NCBI GenBank assembly: GCA_000729835.1
Contig: JFHB01000002.1
Span: 248,001-312,000 of the forward strand
Source of the DNA: Atkinsonella hypoxylon
Lineage: Eukaryota > Ascomycota > Sordariomycetes > Hypocreales > Clavicipitaceae
Direction: 5' to 3'
DNA: 64,000 bases
The number at the start of each line of letters is the position of its first letter. The first letter of the stretch is position 1. The notes under the pieces are model-generated. The model did not search any database. It was not told the origin of the DNA and saw only the letters and a program-made list of their open reading frames with translations. Positions 35,476-45,461 of this stretch are shown here, in pieces. The position numbers were made by a program, and so were the translations under genes.

Positions 35476-35728
35476 CGGATAGTCCGGTGTAGGATGTGCG
35501 AGTTTCGTCGGGCATCATCTTGTCGGTCGGGCGTCTATGATGGATTCCTGCCCTCAAGTCCCTCAAGTCGTGTCTCCGCACCGATGCTGATCGCTGGGAA
35601 GCATTCCCTAGCATTCGCATTCACTGCATTAACTCGCGCCGGTGTGCCCAAGCGTACAAGCGCCGTCGTAAGTCCGACGGCTGCCAGACAGTTGGCGCCA
35701 TGGGGCAACGGGCTGGACGGGCCTTGGC

Positions 35729-35778
35729 CCAATAAAGTTATCTGATCCGCCTTGGCCCAGTACACGTGGTCCCATTGG
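35729..35778. promoter_or_regulatory. Composite iron-response element: CCAAT + ATCAGATAA + CACGTG + CCAAT
   Basis: CCAAT at 35729-35733 is followed after four bases by TTATCTGAT (35738-35746), the reverse complement of ATCAGATAA, the SreA-type site. CACGTG lies at 35763-35768 and a reverse CCAAT (ATTGG) at 35774-35778. In Aspergillus the CCAAT-binding complex with HapX activates and SreA represses siderophore genes, often through close sites. Placement between two divergent siderophore genes supports a shared role, by inference. Confidence 0.6.
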
Positions 35779-36486
35779 TCACTTGGTCCACCTGGTCCGT
35801 GGCATTCTGCATTCGGCACAATCAATCTCTCCTCAACAAAACCCTTTATCAATCTGCAGACATTGTGCGGATAGATGCAGGCAGTCCTTTCGCACCTTGG
35901 GGTCTCTCTGTTGCAGGCTTGAGGCATGGCTCGCATGAGACATGGGTCAGCATATGCATGTATGCAGCTTCTACCGACTAAACTAGACCCTTGACTAACT
36001 AACTTCCTAGCTAGTTATCTTTCATCCACTTCCGCGGCGGATTTTGCTTCCTCTCATCCTCCACAATTGTTCCACCATGTACCGGTACATCCTCTGCATC
36101 CCAAATTAAACCCTCAACCCTCATGATACAACCGGCCACAACCAATACATTTTTTACATTGCTAGCTAGGTAATTGAAGCTTCTACCACGCTAGATATCC
36201 ATCCATTGATGGTCGCGACGTCGAGCTTGATCTGGCCCACCCCCCTTGACACAACTGCCTCTTACACGGCAGTGGAAAAGTGTTGCAGTGCATCGTTCTC
36301 CAAATTTTGGCTTCTGTAATGACTTCGTGAAAATAAATGTTGAATCGTCAAAGCCAGTCACTCTATCGCCATTCTGTACTAGCGTGTTTCCATCGTCACT
36401 TTGTCGTTGACCGTCCTGTTTGCCTACGGTAATCGACGAATTAAGCACAAAGAATCTCACCAAACTATTCAGAATTAGTCTTCACC

Positions 36487-37969
36487 ATGGCCCCTTCCGC
36501 GGTAGTCCAGCTCTCATCTCTGTCCGCCGGCGAGACAGTTCTGAAGCTCCCCGAACCGTACCTCACCGAATACACCGTTCAGAAGGCCTCTGCGCCGTCC
36601 GGAAACAAGAAGATCAAGCCCAAGCCCAACGTCCCCTTTTACCAGCTTCATGAGCGCCGGGGTTCCTCGCAACAGCAGCTCCCCAGCACTCTGCACAGTG
36701 ACCAGCTCGTCTTCTCCGAGCCGGCTGATCTGAAGTCCAGCGAGCGTCCTCGAGATTCCCACAACAGTGCTTGGGCGAGAGCCAGGCGGTCGCCCAGCTC
36801 GACGATCGTGTGGACAAGCCACGAAGCCCCTTTGGTCGCACAAGCCTGGCTGCTGTTATACGTTTTATTCACCGTCCGTCCGGGAATGCAGTCGCTGCGC
36901 CTGGAGCTTGTTGGCGCAAAAGCTGCAACCATGGGAGCTCAACTGAGGGACGTCATGCTCGCCATCGATCACCCTTTGCCCCCTCGGCAAGACAAGGTCG
37001 AGTCTGCCACGACAGATGAGTACGTCGTAGTGGCATTGCGCAGTACTTTCTGGCAGGGCGCCGGATGGCCTTTTGGTCCTCGGTCAGTGTGGTGTCCGGC
37101 CGGCTCACCTGCTTCTTTGTCCGGAACCGCCAACCCGTGGGCATCGTATCCCTTGACACCCGTCGAGCACACAATCACCATTCTTTCAGCGGGAGACCCC
37201 CAGGATCCTGAGAGAACACAACAAGCCTTCCACCCCATTCGACCAGCGAAGCCCGCTCCCGGTGCCGTCGTATATAGCCGATGGATTCCTCATCTCAACG
37301 AGGTTTTCTCAATGGTCTCTCTCGACTACCAAAATGACCAGCACTTGCAACTGTTCCATGAGTGGCAGAACGACCCTCGTGTCTCCCAGGGATGGAACAT
37401 AACTGGCACGCTTGAACAGCACCGGGAATACCTACGTGACATCCACCAGGACCCTCACCGAGTCGCAATCTTGGCCAAATGGGACGACACTTTCTTCGCG
37501 TATTATGAAGTCTATTGGGCCAAGGTCGGTATCTTATTTCTCTTGGGCCCCTTTGATGACTTTACTCTGCCACAAACTTTCTTGCTAACTTTCCTGCTCT
37601 ATCTAGGAGGACCGCCTAGGTGGCTACTACCACGCTGGCGACTTCGACCGCGGCCGCCACTCTCTCGTCGGCGATGTTCGATTCCGCGGGCCTCATCGCG
37701 TAACGGCCTGGTGGAGCAGCTTGATTCACTATCTGTTCCTCGACCATCCGCTCACCATGGACGTGGTAGGTGAGCCGATGAGCACAAACGCCACAGTCAT
37801 CATGTATGACTTCATTCACGGCTTTGGCGTTGAGCACTTTATCGATGTGCCTGAGAAGAGAAGCGCATGCATGCGCTGCTCGAGAGGGCGCTTCTTTCAG
37901 GTGTGTCCATTGGCGGAGAGCGACAAGGTCGTTGCTGGTCTGAGGATCGGTCTGGTGCCCAAGCTGTAG
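36487..37969 (+). CDS. sidF: Hydroxyornithine transacylase SidF (anhydromevalonyl-CoA transferase)
   Basis: Two exons, 36487-37524 and 37607-37969, give 466 residues, close to Aspergillus SidF. The N-terminal half is a variable lead (MAPSAVVQLSSLSAGETVLK). The C-terminal half is the IucB/AlcB-like GNAT acyltransferase domain (FHEWQNDPRVSQGWNITGTL, HREYLRDIHQDPHRVAILAK, FAYYEVYWAKEDRLG across the intron, YLFLDHPLTMDVVGEPMSTN, IDVPEKRSACMRC). SidF transfers anhydromevalonyl from CoA to N5-hydroxyornithine, the building step for fusarinine C and triacetylfusarinine C. The related SidL uses acetyl-CoA for ferricrocin. Linkage to SidI, which feeds the same substrate line, favours SidF. The C-terminal tripeptide is PKL, a weak form of the peroxisomal PTS1 signal, in line with the peroxisomal site known for this enzyme. 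Confidence 0.92.
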
Positions 37970-38117
37970 ACCGCGTATATAGAAGCTCCAAGCTCGTCCA
38001 GCCAAGCGCATGTAAATGGAATCTAAAAGAAATCTGAACATGGTTTAGATACAAGAATGAACCAAATTCTAGTCATGGCGCATGAACCAATTCCTACTCC
38101 CTAGCTCTAAACCGCGC

Positions 38118-38118
<1 letters not shown>

Positions 38119-38150
<32 letters not shown>
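38119..38150. repeat. Poly(A) run of 32 in the sidF-sidI convergent spacer
   Basis: Thirty-two consecutive A on the plus strand lie in the 221-bp gap between the two stop codons. It may be a slipped run in the 3' untranslated region of sidF or the remains of a retroposed poly(A) tail; no target-site duplication could be recognised. Confidence 0.9.
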
Positions 38151-38152
<2 letters not shown>

Positions 38153-38190
38153 AAGACAAAGGCAGAAGGTCTATCTTGTCTATGCCTCGC

Positions 38191-40087
38191 TTACAACTTC
38201 GAAACAGGCAGGTTCTTTGCCAAAATTTCATTTCCCAAATTCGCCATTTCAAACTTTCTCACCTTTCCGCTCCCTGTCAACGGCACTTCGGCAGGGATGC
38301 CATCCTGGCCCAGCCAGAAGACGTACGTGGGCGACTTGTGCCTGCCCAAAGTGCTGCGGACCCAGTCGCGCAGTTCTGCGTCTGTCGGTTTGGGATGTTG
38401 GCCGGACTTTTCGACAAAAGCACCCACGACCTCGCCATAGTGATTGTCTTTGAGACCGACGACGATGGCCCGGGATATGGATGGATGGGCCATGAGGCGC
38501 TCTTCAATCTCCAAGGGGTAGATGTTCTCTCCGCCTGTACGAGGAATTAGCTCCGTTCTTCTTGATGAAACAATGAGAAACTCGCATGTTGTAAGTTAAT
38601 TGAAGGGCGCCAATTCTTGAAGAAACCGACCTCGGATGATTATATCCTTGAACCGGCCAGTGATGGAACAGTACCCGTTCTCATCAAAGACGGCTTCATC
38701 ACCAGTGTGCAGCCACAGCACGCCTGCGGCATCCCGCACCATGACCTCGTTGGTCTTCTCCGAGTTGTTCCAATATCCCGCTTGCAGCTGGTATCCGGCG
38801 ATGCACAGTTCTCCCTTCTGCCCAATGGGCACGATGTTACCGTCGCGATCCACAATCTTAGCATAGGCATGGGGCATCAAGGTGCCGACGGTTGTGAGTC
38901 TCGTCTGGACAGCATCATCTGTGAAAGCGTTAAAGCAGGTCGGCGAAGCTTCAGTAAGCCCGTAACTGCTCGTGAATTCTGTCATGCCGAACTTGTTGAC
39001 TAGGAGCTCCATCAAGTATCTCGGCACGGGTGCTCCAGCAATGATGCCCGTGCGAAGATGGTCGCAGTTGAAGTTTGGAGGGAACTTGGCTTGAAAGAGG
39101 GAGTCGAACATGGCGGGCACGCCGTGAACAGCTGTACATGCCTCTTCGGAGATGGCCTGGAGAGTGGAGTCGACGTCGAAAACTTCGGCTGGGTAGACAA
39201 TTTTCCCGCCGTGTGTGACGATGGCCAGGAGGCCGAGGACGAGGCCGAAGCAGTGGAACAGAGGAGGAGGACAGCAGAGGATATCTTCTGGCGTCAGCCT
39301 CATTCTGTCCCCGATGAAGCGGGAATTGTTGACCAAGTTGCTGTTTGTTAGACTTGTCAGCCTCGAGCTTAATCTGAGGTGCTAGTATGGATGTCTTCTC
39401 GTCTTACTGATGAGTGAGCATCGCAGCTTTAGGCAAGCCCGTGGTACCGCTGGTGAACTGCAAGTTCACTACTTGATGGGGCAGTACCCGACGCATAGCC
39501 CGATGTAAGCTATCATTGCTCTTCCGGACGCTTGATCTGATCAAATCATCATAGCTTTGGTCTTCGTCTGCATCGCCTCGGAGGATAAACACACGCGGGC
39601 CATCCGACTCGGCCTTCAGATTGCTTAGCAACTTCCTGTTATTCAGCTTGCCGATATTCTGCGTCGTAAAGAACGCTTTGCAATTTGTGAATTTGAGACC
39701 ATACATGGCCTCGCTCGGCGTATATGTGTTGTTGAGAATCACCAAGATGGCACCGATCTTGGCGACTGCAAAGAACACAGCTGCGTATTGCTCACAATTT
39801 CCCGCCATGATGCCCACGCGGTCTCCAACACCGATTCCTATATCCAGCAGCGCCTTGGCGAGTGACGAGCTCTGCTGGTTTAATTCGTTGTAGGTCCATC
39901 GCGCACCCGTCCACGGAATAACTATGCACTCCTTGGTTCCATGTTGATAAGTTTGAAGTTCGAGGAGTTCGCCCAGTGTGAGGTCCTCGAGAGGAGGGTC
40001 AATGGGGCCTTGGAGAATGGACAGTTTCTGGGTGGCTGGCCTAGTGCGCGGAGGCAGCTCCGTCGACGTTGGCTGAGTCGACATCAT
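38191..40087 (-). CDS. sidI: Mevalonyl-CoA ligase SidI (acyl-CoA synthetase)
   Basis: Three exons on the minus strand, 40087-39408, 39340-38631 and 38534-38191, give 577 residues. Adenylate-forming enzyme signatures are all present: FTSGTTGLPK (AMP binding), PPPLFHCFGLVLG, YGLTEASPT, TGDEAVFDENGY, GRFKDIIIRGGENIYPLEIE (joined across intron 2) and the catalytic-lysine end PLTGSGKVRKFEM. SidI makes mevalonyl-CoA, which SidH dehydrates and SidF uses. The C-terminus is NLPVSKL, a canonical PTS1 signal. The PTS2 nonapeptide region near the N-terminus (K21-LSILQGP-I29) keeps the first positions but has Pro where His/Gln is required, so targeting appears to rest on PTS1. It is convergent with sidF. 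Another CoA-ligase role is possible but the neighbourhood and N-terminal pattern favour SidI. Confidence 0.92.
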
Positions 40088-40638
40088 GGACGATGCTGCA
40101 TATGATATGCAAGGTTTAGTGATGAAGGCATTCCCAAGTATTCAGTGCCGGAGCAATGAACGTGGCACAAGCTGGACGGACCAACACGTAACGAGAAGTC
40201 TGATATTTACGAAGTGAACCTTTAAATGGCGCAGAGAAGAGACGGCTTGCTCGGGCACCGAGTTGGCATCGATTTTTCTCCTTCTTCTTTTAGCTAGCTA
40301 GTTCATCCGTTACCAGTACTGACAAAGAGGGTCCGTCCCACATGGGTCAAGCTTTGTAAGAGATAGAGGCTTCGGAGAATCTTAGCTCGTTTTGGCAACA
40401 ACGGCACCTCTAATTGGCGGCATATATTTACTACGGCTTGGACAAGTCACTGCTTACACGCAGACACCTTGCAGGAGCAGACATACGCAAGGGATGGGCA
40501 GTGGGGAAATTCAGTTCCCAAGCTCTATATATGTAAGCACAGATAACCGCCGGATATATTCCACGAACTGTAGTCCGATTAATGCCGAGATGCATTGAGG
40601 TTGCCTACGGATGGTTAGGAACGCTGCCAAATCCGCTT

Positions 40639-40663
40639 ATCTAATCTGATGATCAGATTAGAT
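40639..40663. promoter_or_regulatory. Near-perfect palindrome with 12-bp arms, upstream of sidI
   Basis: ATCTAATCTGAT and ATCAGATTAGAT flank a single G. The arms contain ATCTGAT, a GATA-like core, and overlap TTATC on the left edge. It lies about 550 bp upstream of the sidI start codon and could bind a dimeric factor or fold as a hairpin. The function is unknown. Confidence 0.6.
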
Positions 40664-41860
40664 TAAGAAAGAAGGAGAAGGAAAAAGCAAGAAGAAAAAA
40701 GAAAAAAGAACCGAAAAAGGGAAAAAAAGAAAAAGAAAAAGAAAAGGGTTGTCAAAGCGTAGAGCTTTTCGTCTCTGCAATTTTTTTTTTTTTTTTTTCA
40801 CTCCACTCCGAGATTGGTGGGTGGTTGTGTTGATCATTCATTCATCACGGACAGGGTTCAAGAAAATTTTTTGTCCACTATGGCCCTAGTCTGCTGGCGT
40901 TCCTTGGTTCCTCGTGGTCTGATCTGTTCCCAATCCAGAACCGCCTTCCACGCCCACCCCGCCATCTTCTTTGAGCCCTAGGAACCCATGCACGCAACGT
41001 CGGCGCCGTTGGCTGGTCTTTCTGTTATTGGGTCATCCCTTCAACAGTGTTAAGCGAGCAAGCTTGTCGCGAGTCCCAGATAATCGTTCATCAGTTAGTC
41101 CCAACGAGGCAAAACAGCTCATAATCTGTTTATTATAAGAATACTCATATACTTTATACTCCACAGAATGTTACTACTCATAAGATAAGAAGTAGCAATA
41201 TCGCTACCTGCTACACAACCCTTGCAAAGTGACAAGCTTGCTCTGGATGAGATGGGGCGCAAGGCTTCGTGAAAAGGGGGGCCAATTGGCGTTGTTCGAT
41301 TCCTACATCCAATCACAGTCACTCGGCTGGTTGGCGGGGCTTGTCTACCAAGCCCTAGGTGTGACAGCACAGATTGTACACGTAAATGTTGCATTACGGA
41401 GTATCGTAACGCATGCCTACAACATGTACCTGTACTTGGTCATGGTACCTCGCCATCCACCCCTAGGTGCATCCCACCCATTCCCTTAGAGACCTTCTTG
41501 TTATCAATCAGTCACTTAACTACCTGTCATCGCCTACCTGCTGTATGTGTATGCGTGGCAAACATGACAGCAAAACACTTGACGCTTCAGACACGCACTG
41601 TCTGTGCGTGAACCCCTGTTGAGCGGTTGAGGCGTCTAGTTCCAGCATCAGTGCGTGCGAGCCAGCTCCAGGTCTACCATCATTATAGCCTCTTACAACT
41701 GTTCGAGGGACAATTCAGCTTCACTACAACAAACAGGCTTACCCTTTGACGTGCCGTTGTTGACTTCCTGCTACTCTAGATATGCTTAGCGTTAGTACGG
41801 AATAAAGTATTGCATCCAACCCCTCGAGAAGCTCGACCACCTCATGATACCTCTGGAAGC

Positions 41861-41869
41861 TTATCTGAT
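41861..41869 (-). promoter_or_regulatory. ATCAGATAA iron GATA site (reverse), with overlapping GATA
   Basis: TTATCTGAT on the plus strand is followed by A, so TTATCTGATA carries GATA cores on both strands. It lies about 1.8 kb upstream of sidI. The match to the SreA-type consensus is exact; a link to sidI is inferred from place only. Confidence 0.4.
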
Positions 41870-44052
41870 AGAAGACGCTTCTTCTTCAAAGTCCCTGTGG
41901 CGATCCAAACGAATGGCTTCGCCCGAAAGAACGCGTTCTTCCTGGCGCAGGTAAAGGGTTAAAGCTTTGCACGAGGTTTCAAACATGCACTTGCAACTCA
42001 TGACAGAGGCCCTCCAGACTACGATGTTGAGCTATAAAGATATCAACGTCGCCTAGGATTCAGACTCAGATCAGATTTAGCAACATCAGCTTCGTACCAA
42101 CAGAGTACCGTGCTTTTTGCAACGGATGGTGCATGCCTCTGACCCTTGGAAAAGTTAACAAGGCATATTTTGTTGCAAAAATAAACCCCGATTGCCAAAC
42201 TAAGCACTTCATTAATTATTTTTTCTGTACGGACCAGCAGATCTGAAAGACCAACCTCAAGAGGCCATCGGTCCGCAACTCCCAACGCTTCTGTTCAAGG
42301 TTATCAGACTGTAGCAGACTCACAGTGATCCCGGATATATATGTTCTACTTGCTTCCACTTGGGCAAGTACCCTGCTTCAACTCGGCCGTAGCGGCAATC
42401 ATTCGAGCTGCGTGGGCATCAGCATCGCAATAAATCATGATAGCCAGGACATCATCTCAGTTAAGACGCTGACTAGCCACCACGCCCGATGGTATGGTTA
42501 GGGAAAACTGAAGGACTGTAATCATGATAAGCCCCTTCATATATAATTCCTAATATTCCTCTACCATCATGCCTCGGAAGAATCCACGAACAGACACGCG
42601 AGCAGGATACCTAATGAGCACTTCGACCTCCAGAACATCCGACGGCCAAGTCCAGATGCTTTAGAAGCGCGTGAACTCAAAATAGACTCATTTCTCCAGC
42701 AAGCACATCAGAACTTGGATCTAGATGTCAGTAATTTCCGAGCACAGCCCTGTTCCAGTAGACGATGCGAACGCAGGAGGCTTTGAAGCTCGATACGCAC
42801 CCCCTCATCCTCGTCCGCTCCATGAAAACCAATAGCTTCCTCGTCATGACAAGCCTCTACTTCAAGAACTTCAAATACTTCCGTAATGCAAAAAGAAAAA
42901 AAAAAAAAAAAAAAAAAAAACCGTCCTAAAAAAGTTCCAAGGCGGCGCGACAGGAGAGCTCATTGTACACTTGCGTCATCTGTGGGACTTCCAGAAACAG
43001 AATCAACAAGATACTTCAAGAACTTGGACAAATACGAGACCAGTTTATGTACCTCAGGTTTTATGGAACTGGCGGACGGGCAAAATTTGATGTTGGCGGG
43101 CGAATTTAGTTCATCGAAGCCAGGCATCAAACTGTGACGTCTTGCGTTGGTGAGAAAATGTCCAGCGTTTGTTGCACAGCGAAATATCATTTGGCTTTCA
43201 TAACCGGAATACTTTCTATGCCTGGCTCCGCGCGTTTCTCTTCGAGATTTTACATTTGTGAGGTTCTATCATAACGAGATATCCGCTGTCCCATATCAAT
43301 GCCGAAGCTAGCACACTGGCAGTAAGTCCTTGTACGTGCACAATTTGATCTGCCGTGGGCAGTGGCCTTACGAGGAGTTGCATGGAAACGATGTAAAGGT
43401 GGATGGAATACGCACAAGAGCTTCTCCTTGCTCTGATACCCGTAATGCAGTTTCTGGTTCTCGGCAGGAGGCAGAGACCGTGGTAGAGCTTTTGGCTGAG
43501 CTTTTGATATACAAAGTGGGAGGGTAATCTGCTTGCAGACTCTCCCATCCGAGACCACCATGGCGTGGAGTCACCAATCTTCTCTACTCTGCTTTGTCTT
43601 CAAACTTACCATATTTTGTGCGCTGCGTCAGCAAGGCCTAAAAAAAAAAAGCAGCTCCTGTCTTGTCTAGACATGTTCAAACGTTTCATCCAGAAGAGGA
43701 TGGGGTCAAATCTCGATATCGAATCACGCCCTTGAGTTGAATGGATAAGTAGAGTTATATTCCAGCTATCAGAACGCCATAGCCAGATGTAAAAGCGCCA
43801 CCCACCATTGCTTATGAACAGATCTTCATGTCCAGGGTATGTGCAAATAAACAAATACAATCCTGCACCAGTTCGTCGTGATTGTTTTAATTGGTCATAA
43901 ACAGATACGTGCCAAAATAACAAAGCGAAAAAAGGATTTGTCGGAAGACACGTGTCTTAACAAGAGTCCGTCATATATCAGAGATTCCATATGCGCATGA
44001 TTACAAAATGTAGGAAATCACTTGGTTCTCTCATCGGCCATATGACACTGGA

Positions 44053-45461
44053 CTATGGCTCGATTCCGAGTGCCCGTTGCAAGCTTCGCCGAATCCCCTT
44101 CCCGGTACCCGAGCCATCGTGATTATCGCGACCGAGTAGACCGAAGCTCATGCGCCTAGCCATACTGCCCGACTGTTCATTTGCGGAGCTTGTCGCTCGC
44201 TTCTTTCTGCGGGCAACGCTGATAGGTTCTGGGGCCGATGAGCGAGGTGGCCACTCGCCATCCCGCTTCCATCCAGCAACACATGAGCGCAGCATATCGG
44301 AGAGATTGATAGGGCAAGCTGGATGGAGATTGTGTACAATGACCTTGTCGTAGAGACTCGTGTAGACCGTTGGGCAGATAGAGGCTCGCAACGGGTTACT
44401 AGGTGGCAGAATTGGCTGTGCAATTGGTAACAACGTTTCTACGGGATAAAGTTGTGCGCGGGAGGATTCGGACGCTGAAGAATCAATGCTCCGACGCTTT
44501 TTCAAATTCTTAGTCGAGCTTTTGCTCAGTGAAGAAGTATCGGAAAATGCTGTTGTGCTGTCGACGTGATGAGATAGAACCGTCAAGGTTGGGCCGGGTG
44601 GCGAGCCGGACATTGAACGGCGGAAGAAAAAACGACGTGGAGATCTTGGTGATACTGGCGGTGTTGTAACAGGCTTGCTGCGGAGACGAACAGTCTTTGC
44701 ATTAGTCCATGCGTTACGGCGAGCCTCAAAACAGGCGAGGCCATCATTCCAAGACATCTCCTCGCGAAGAGCACGTCGTCTCCGGGCCTTTCTAGCCTCC
44801 ACAATTTCTCGTCCCCTTGATTGTACGGCATCTGAGCTATCAAAACAGAGACCTGAAAGGTCAGAAGGTACCTCACTATCATCGTCGTCGGATAAATCCG
44901 ACGTCCATTCACTTCGTGGTCGAAAGTGGGCCGCATCCTCGGAAAAAACGCTGTAAACTGATTTCGCATCATCATCCACATCTGAGTCTGTCTCGTCTAG
45001 CTCAGAACCATCCTCCCTGTCATAAATGTCTTCTTTGTCTACCAGGGCAGCGTCATCTTTTGCATCGGGGAAGGTTGTCAATGGCTGACCAGCAACTGGC
45101 CCAGCTTTCCCTTCAGACGCCATAGGTGGCCAGTCGAAAGTCCAGTCGTTGCGAACCTTGTCAAGCAAGTATCGTTTCACTGCATCTTTTTGTTTTGCTT
45201 TGTCCTGGCTCAAAAGGTCTGCATATTCATCTGGAACCCATTCCGGCGTCGATGAATGATGATGCGACGGCAATTGGGGGTGATGCATTCGAAGTTTTGA
45301 CAATGGCAATCGAGGACTCTTGTAGAAGTCTGAGAAGATCATGGTGGAAGACTGCGCCGGCTGGGGCGGTTTGCGACACAGATGGGACAATGATAGACTT
45401 GGTTGCGTTTCGTGAGTTTGCAATGGCACAGTCGGCGCTCCAGTCGCCCCATGCGATTCCT
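44053..45461 (-). CDS. Gag1-like clamp (DUF4050) protein
   Basis: Main exon of a protein of at least 429 residues (ATG at 45342, MIFSDFYKSPRLPLSKLRMH). The frame stays open to 45461, where a CTAAC-containing acceptor could join an upstream exon at 46674-46533 to give 516 residues. The Gag1-like clamp pattern is split: PEWVPDEYADLLSQDKAKQK, DAVKRYLLDKVRNDWTFDWP, then an acidic Ser-rich linker, then SWNDGLACFEARRNAWTNAK and a C-terminal part with YDKVIVHNLHPACPINLSDM. Basic/Ser-rich segments lie between. Fission yeast proteins of this family act as adaptors for Rsp5/Pub1 ubiquitin ligases in transporter turnover. Whether that holds here is inference from family. No signal peptide or membrane segment. 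Confidence 0.82.

Larger units (their letters stand above)
34772..36486. promoter_or_regulatory. Divergent promoter region between siderophore transporter and sidF
   Basis: 1.7 kb between two divergent start codons of siderophore genes. It contains a 12-bp minisatellite at 35428-35475 and a composite element (CCAAT, ATCAGATAA on the minus strand, CACGTG, reverse CCAAT) at 35729-35778. Open frames here are low-complexity or short and no extra gene is supported. Confidence 0.55.
40088..44052. other. Gene-poor stretch of 4 kb upstream of sidI
   Basis: No supported gene. Contents: the sidI promoter; a 25-bp palindrome at 40639-40663; an A/G-rich tract at about 40664-40748; a run of 18 T at 40781-40798; a TTATCTGAT GATA motif at 41861; and a run of 25 A at 42896-42920. 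Open frames at 42.9-43.6 kb lie on both strands and show no domain. I found no terminal repeats or transposon enzymes, though decayed elements cannot be excluded by eye. Confidence 0.5.

Noticed and set aside
36487..37969. Calling the transacylase SidL (acetyl-CoA type)
   Set aside because: Linkage to SidI and the PTS1-like tail favour SidF, though a phylogeny would be decisive.
45343..45429. Start of the Gag1-like protein at 45429
   Set aside because: That codon is GTG; the first ATG in frame is at 45342, or the frame is entered by splicing from upstream.
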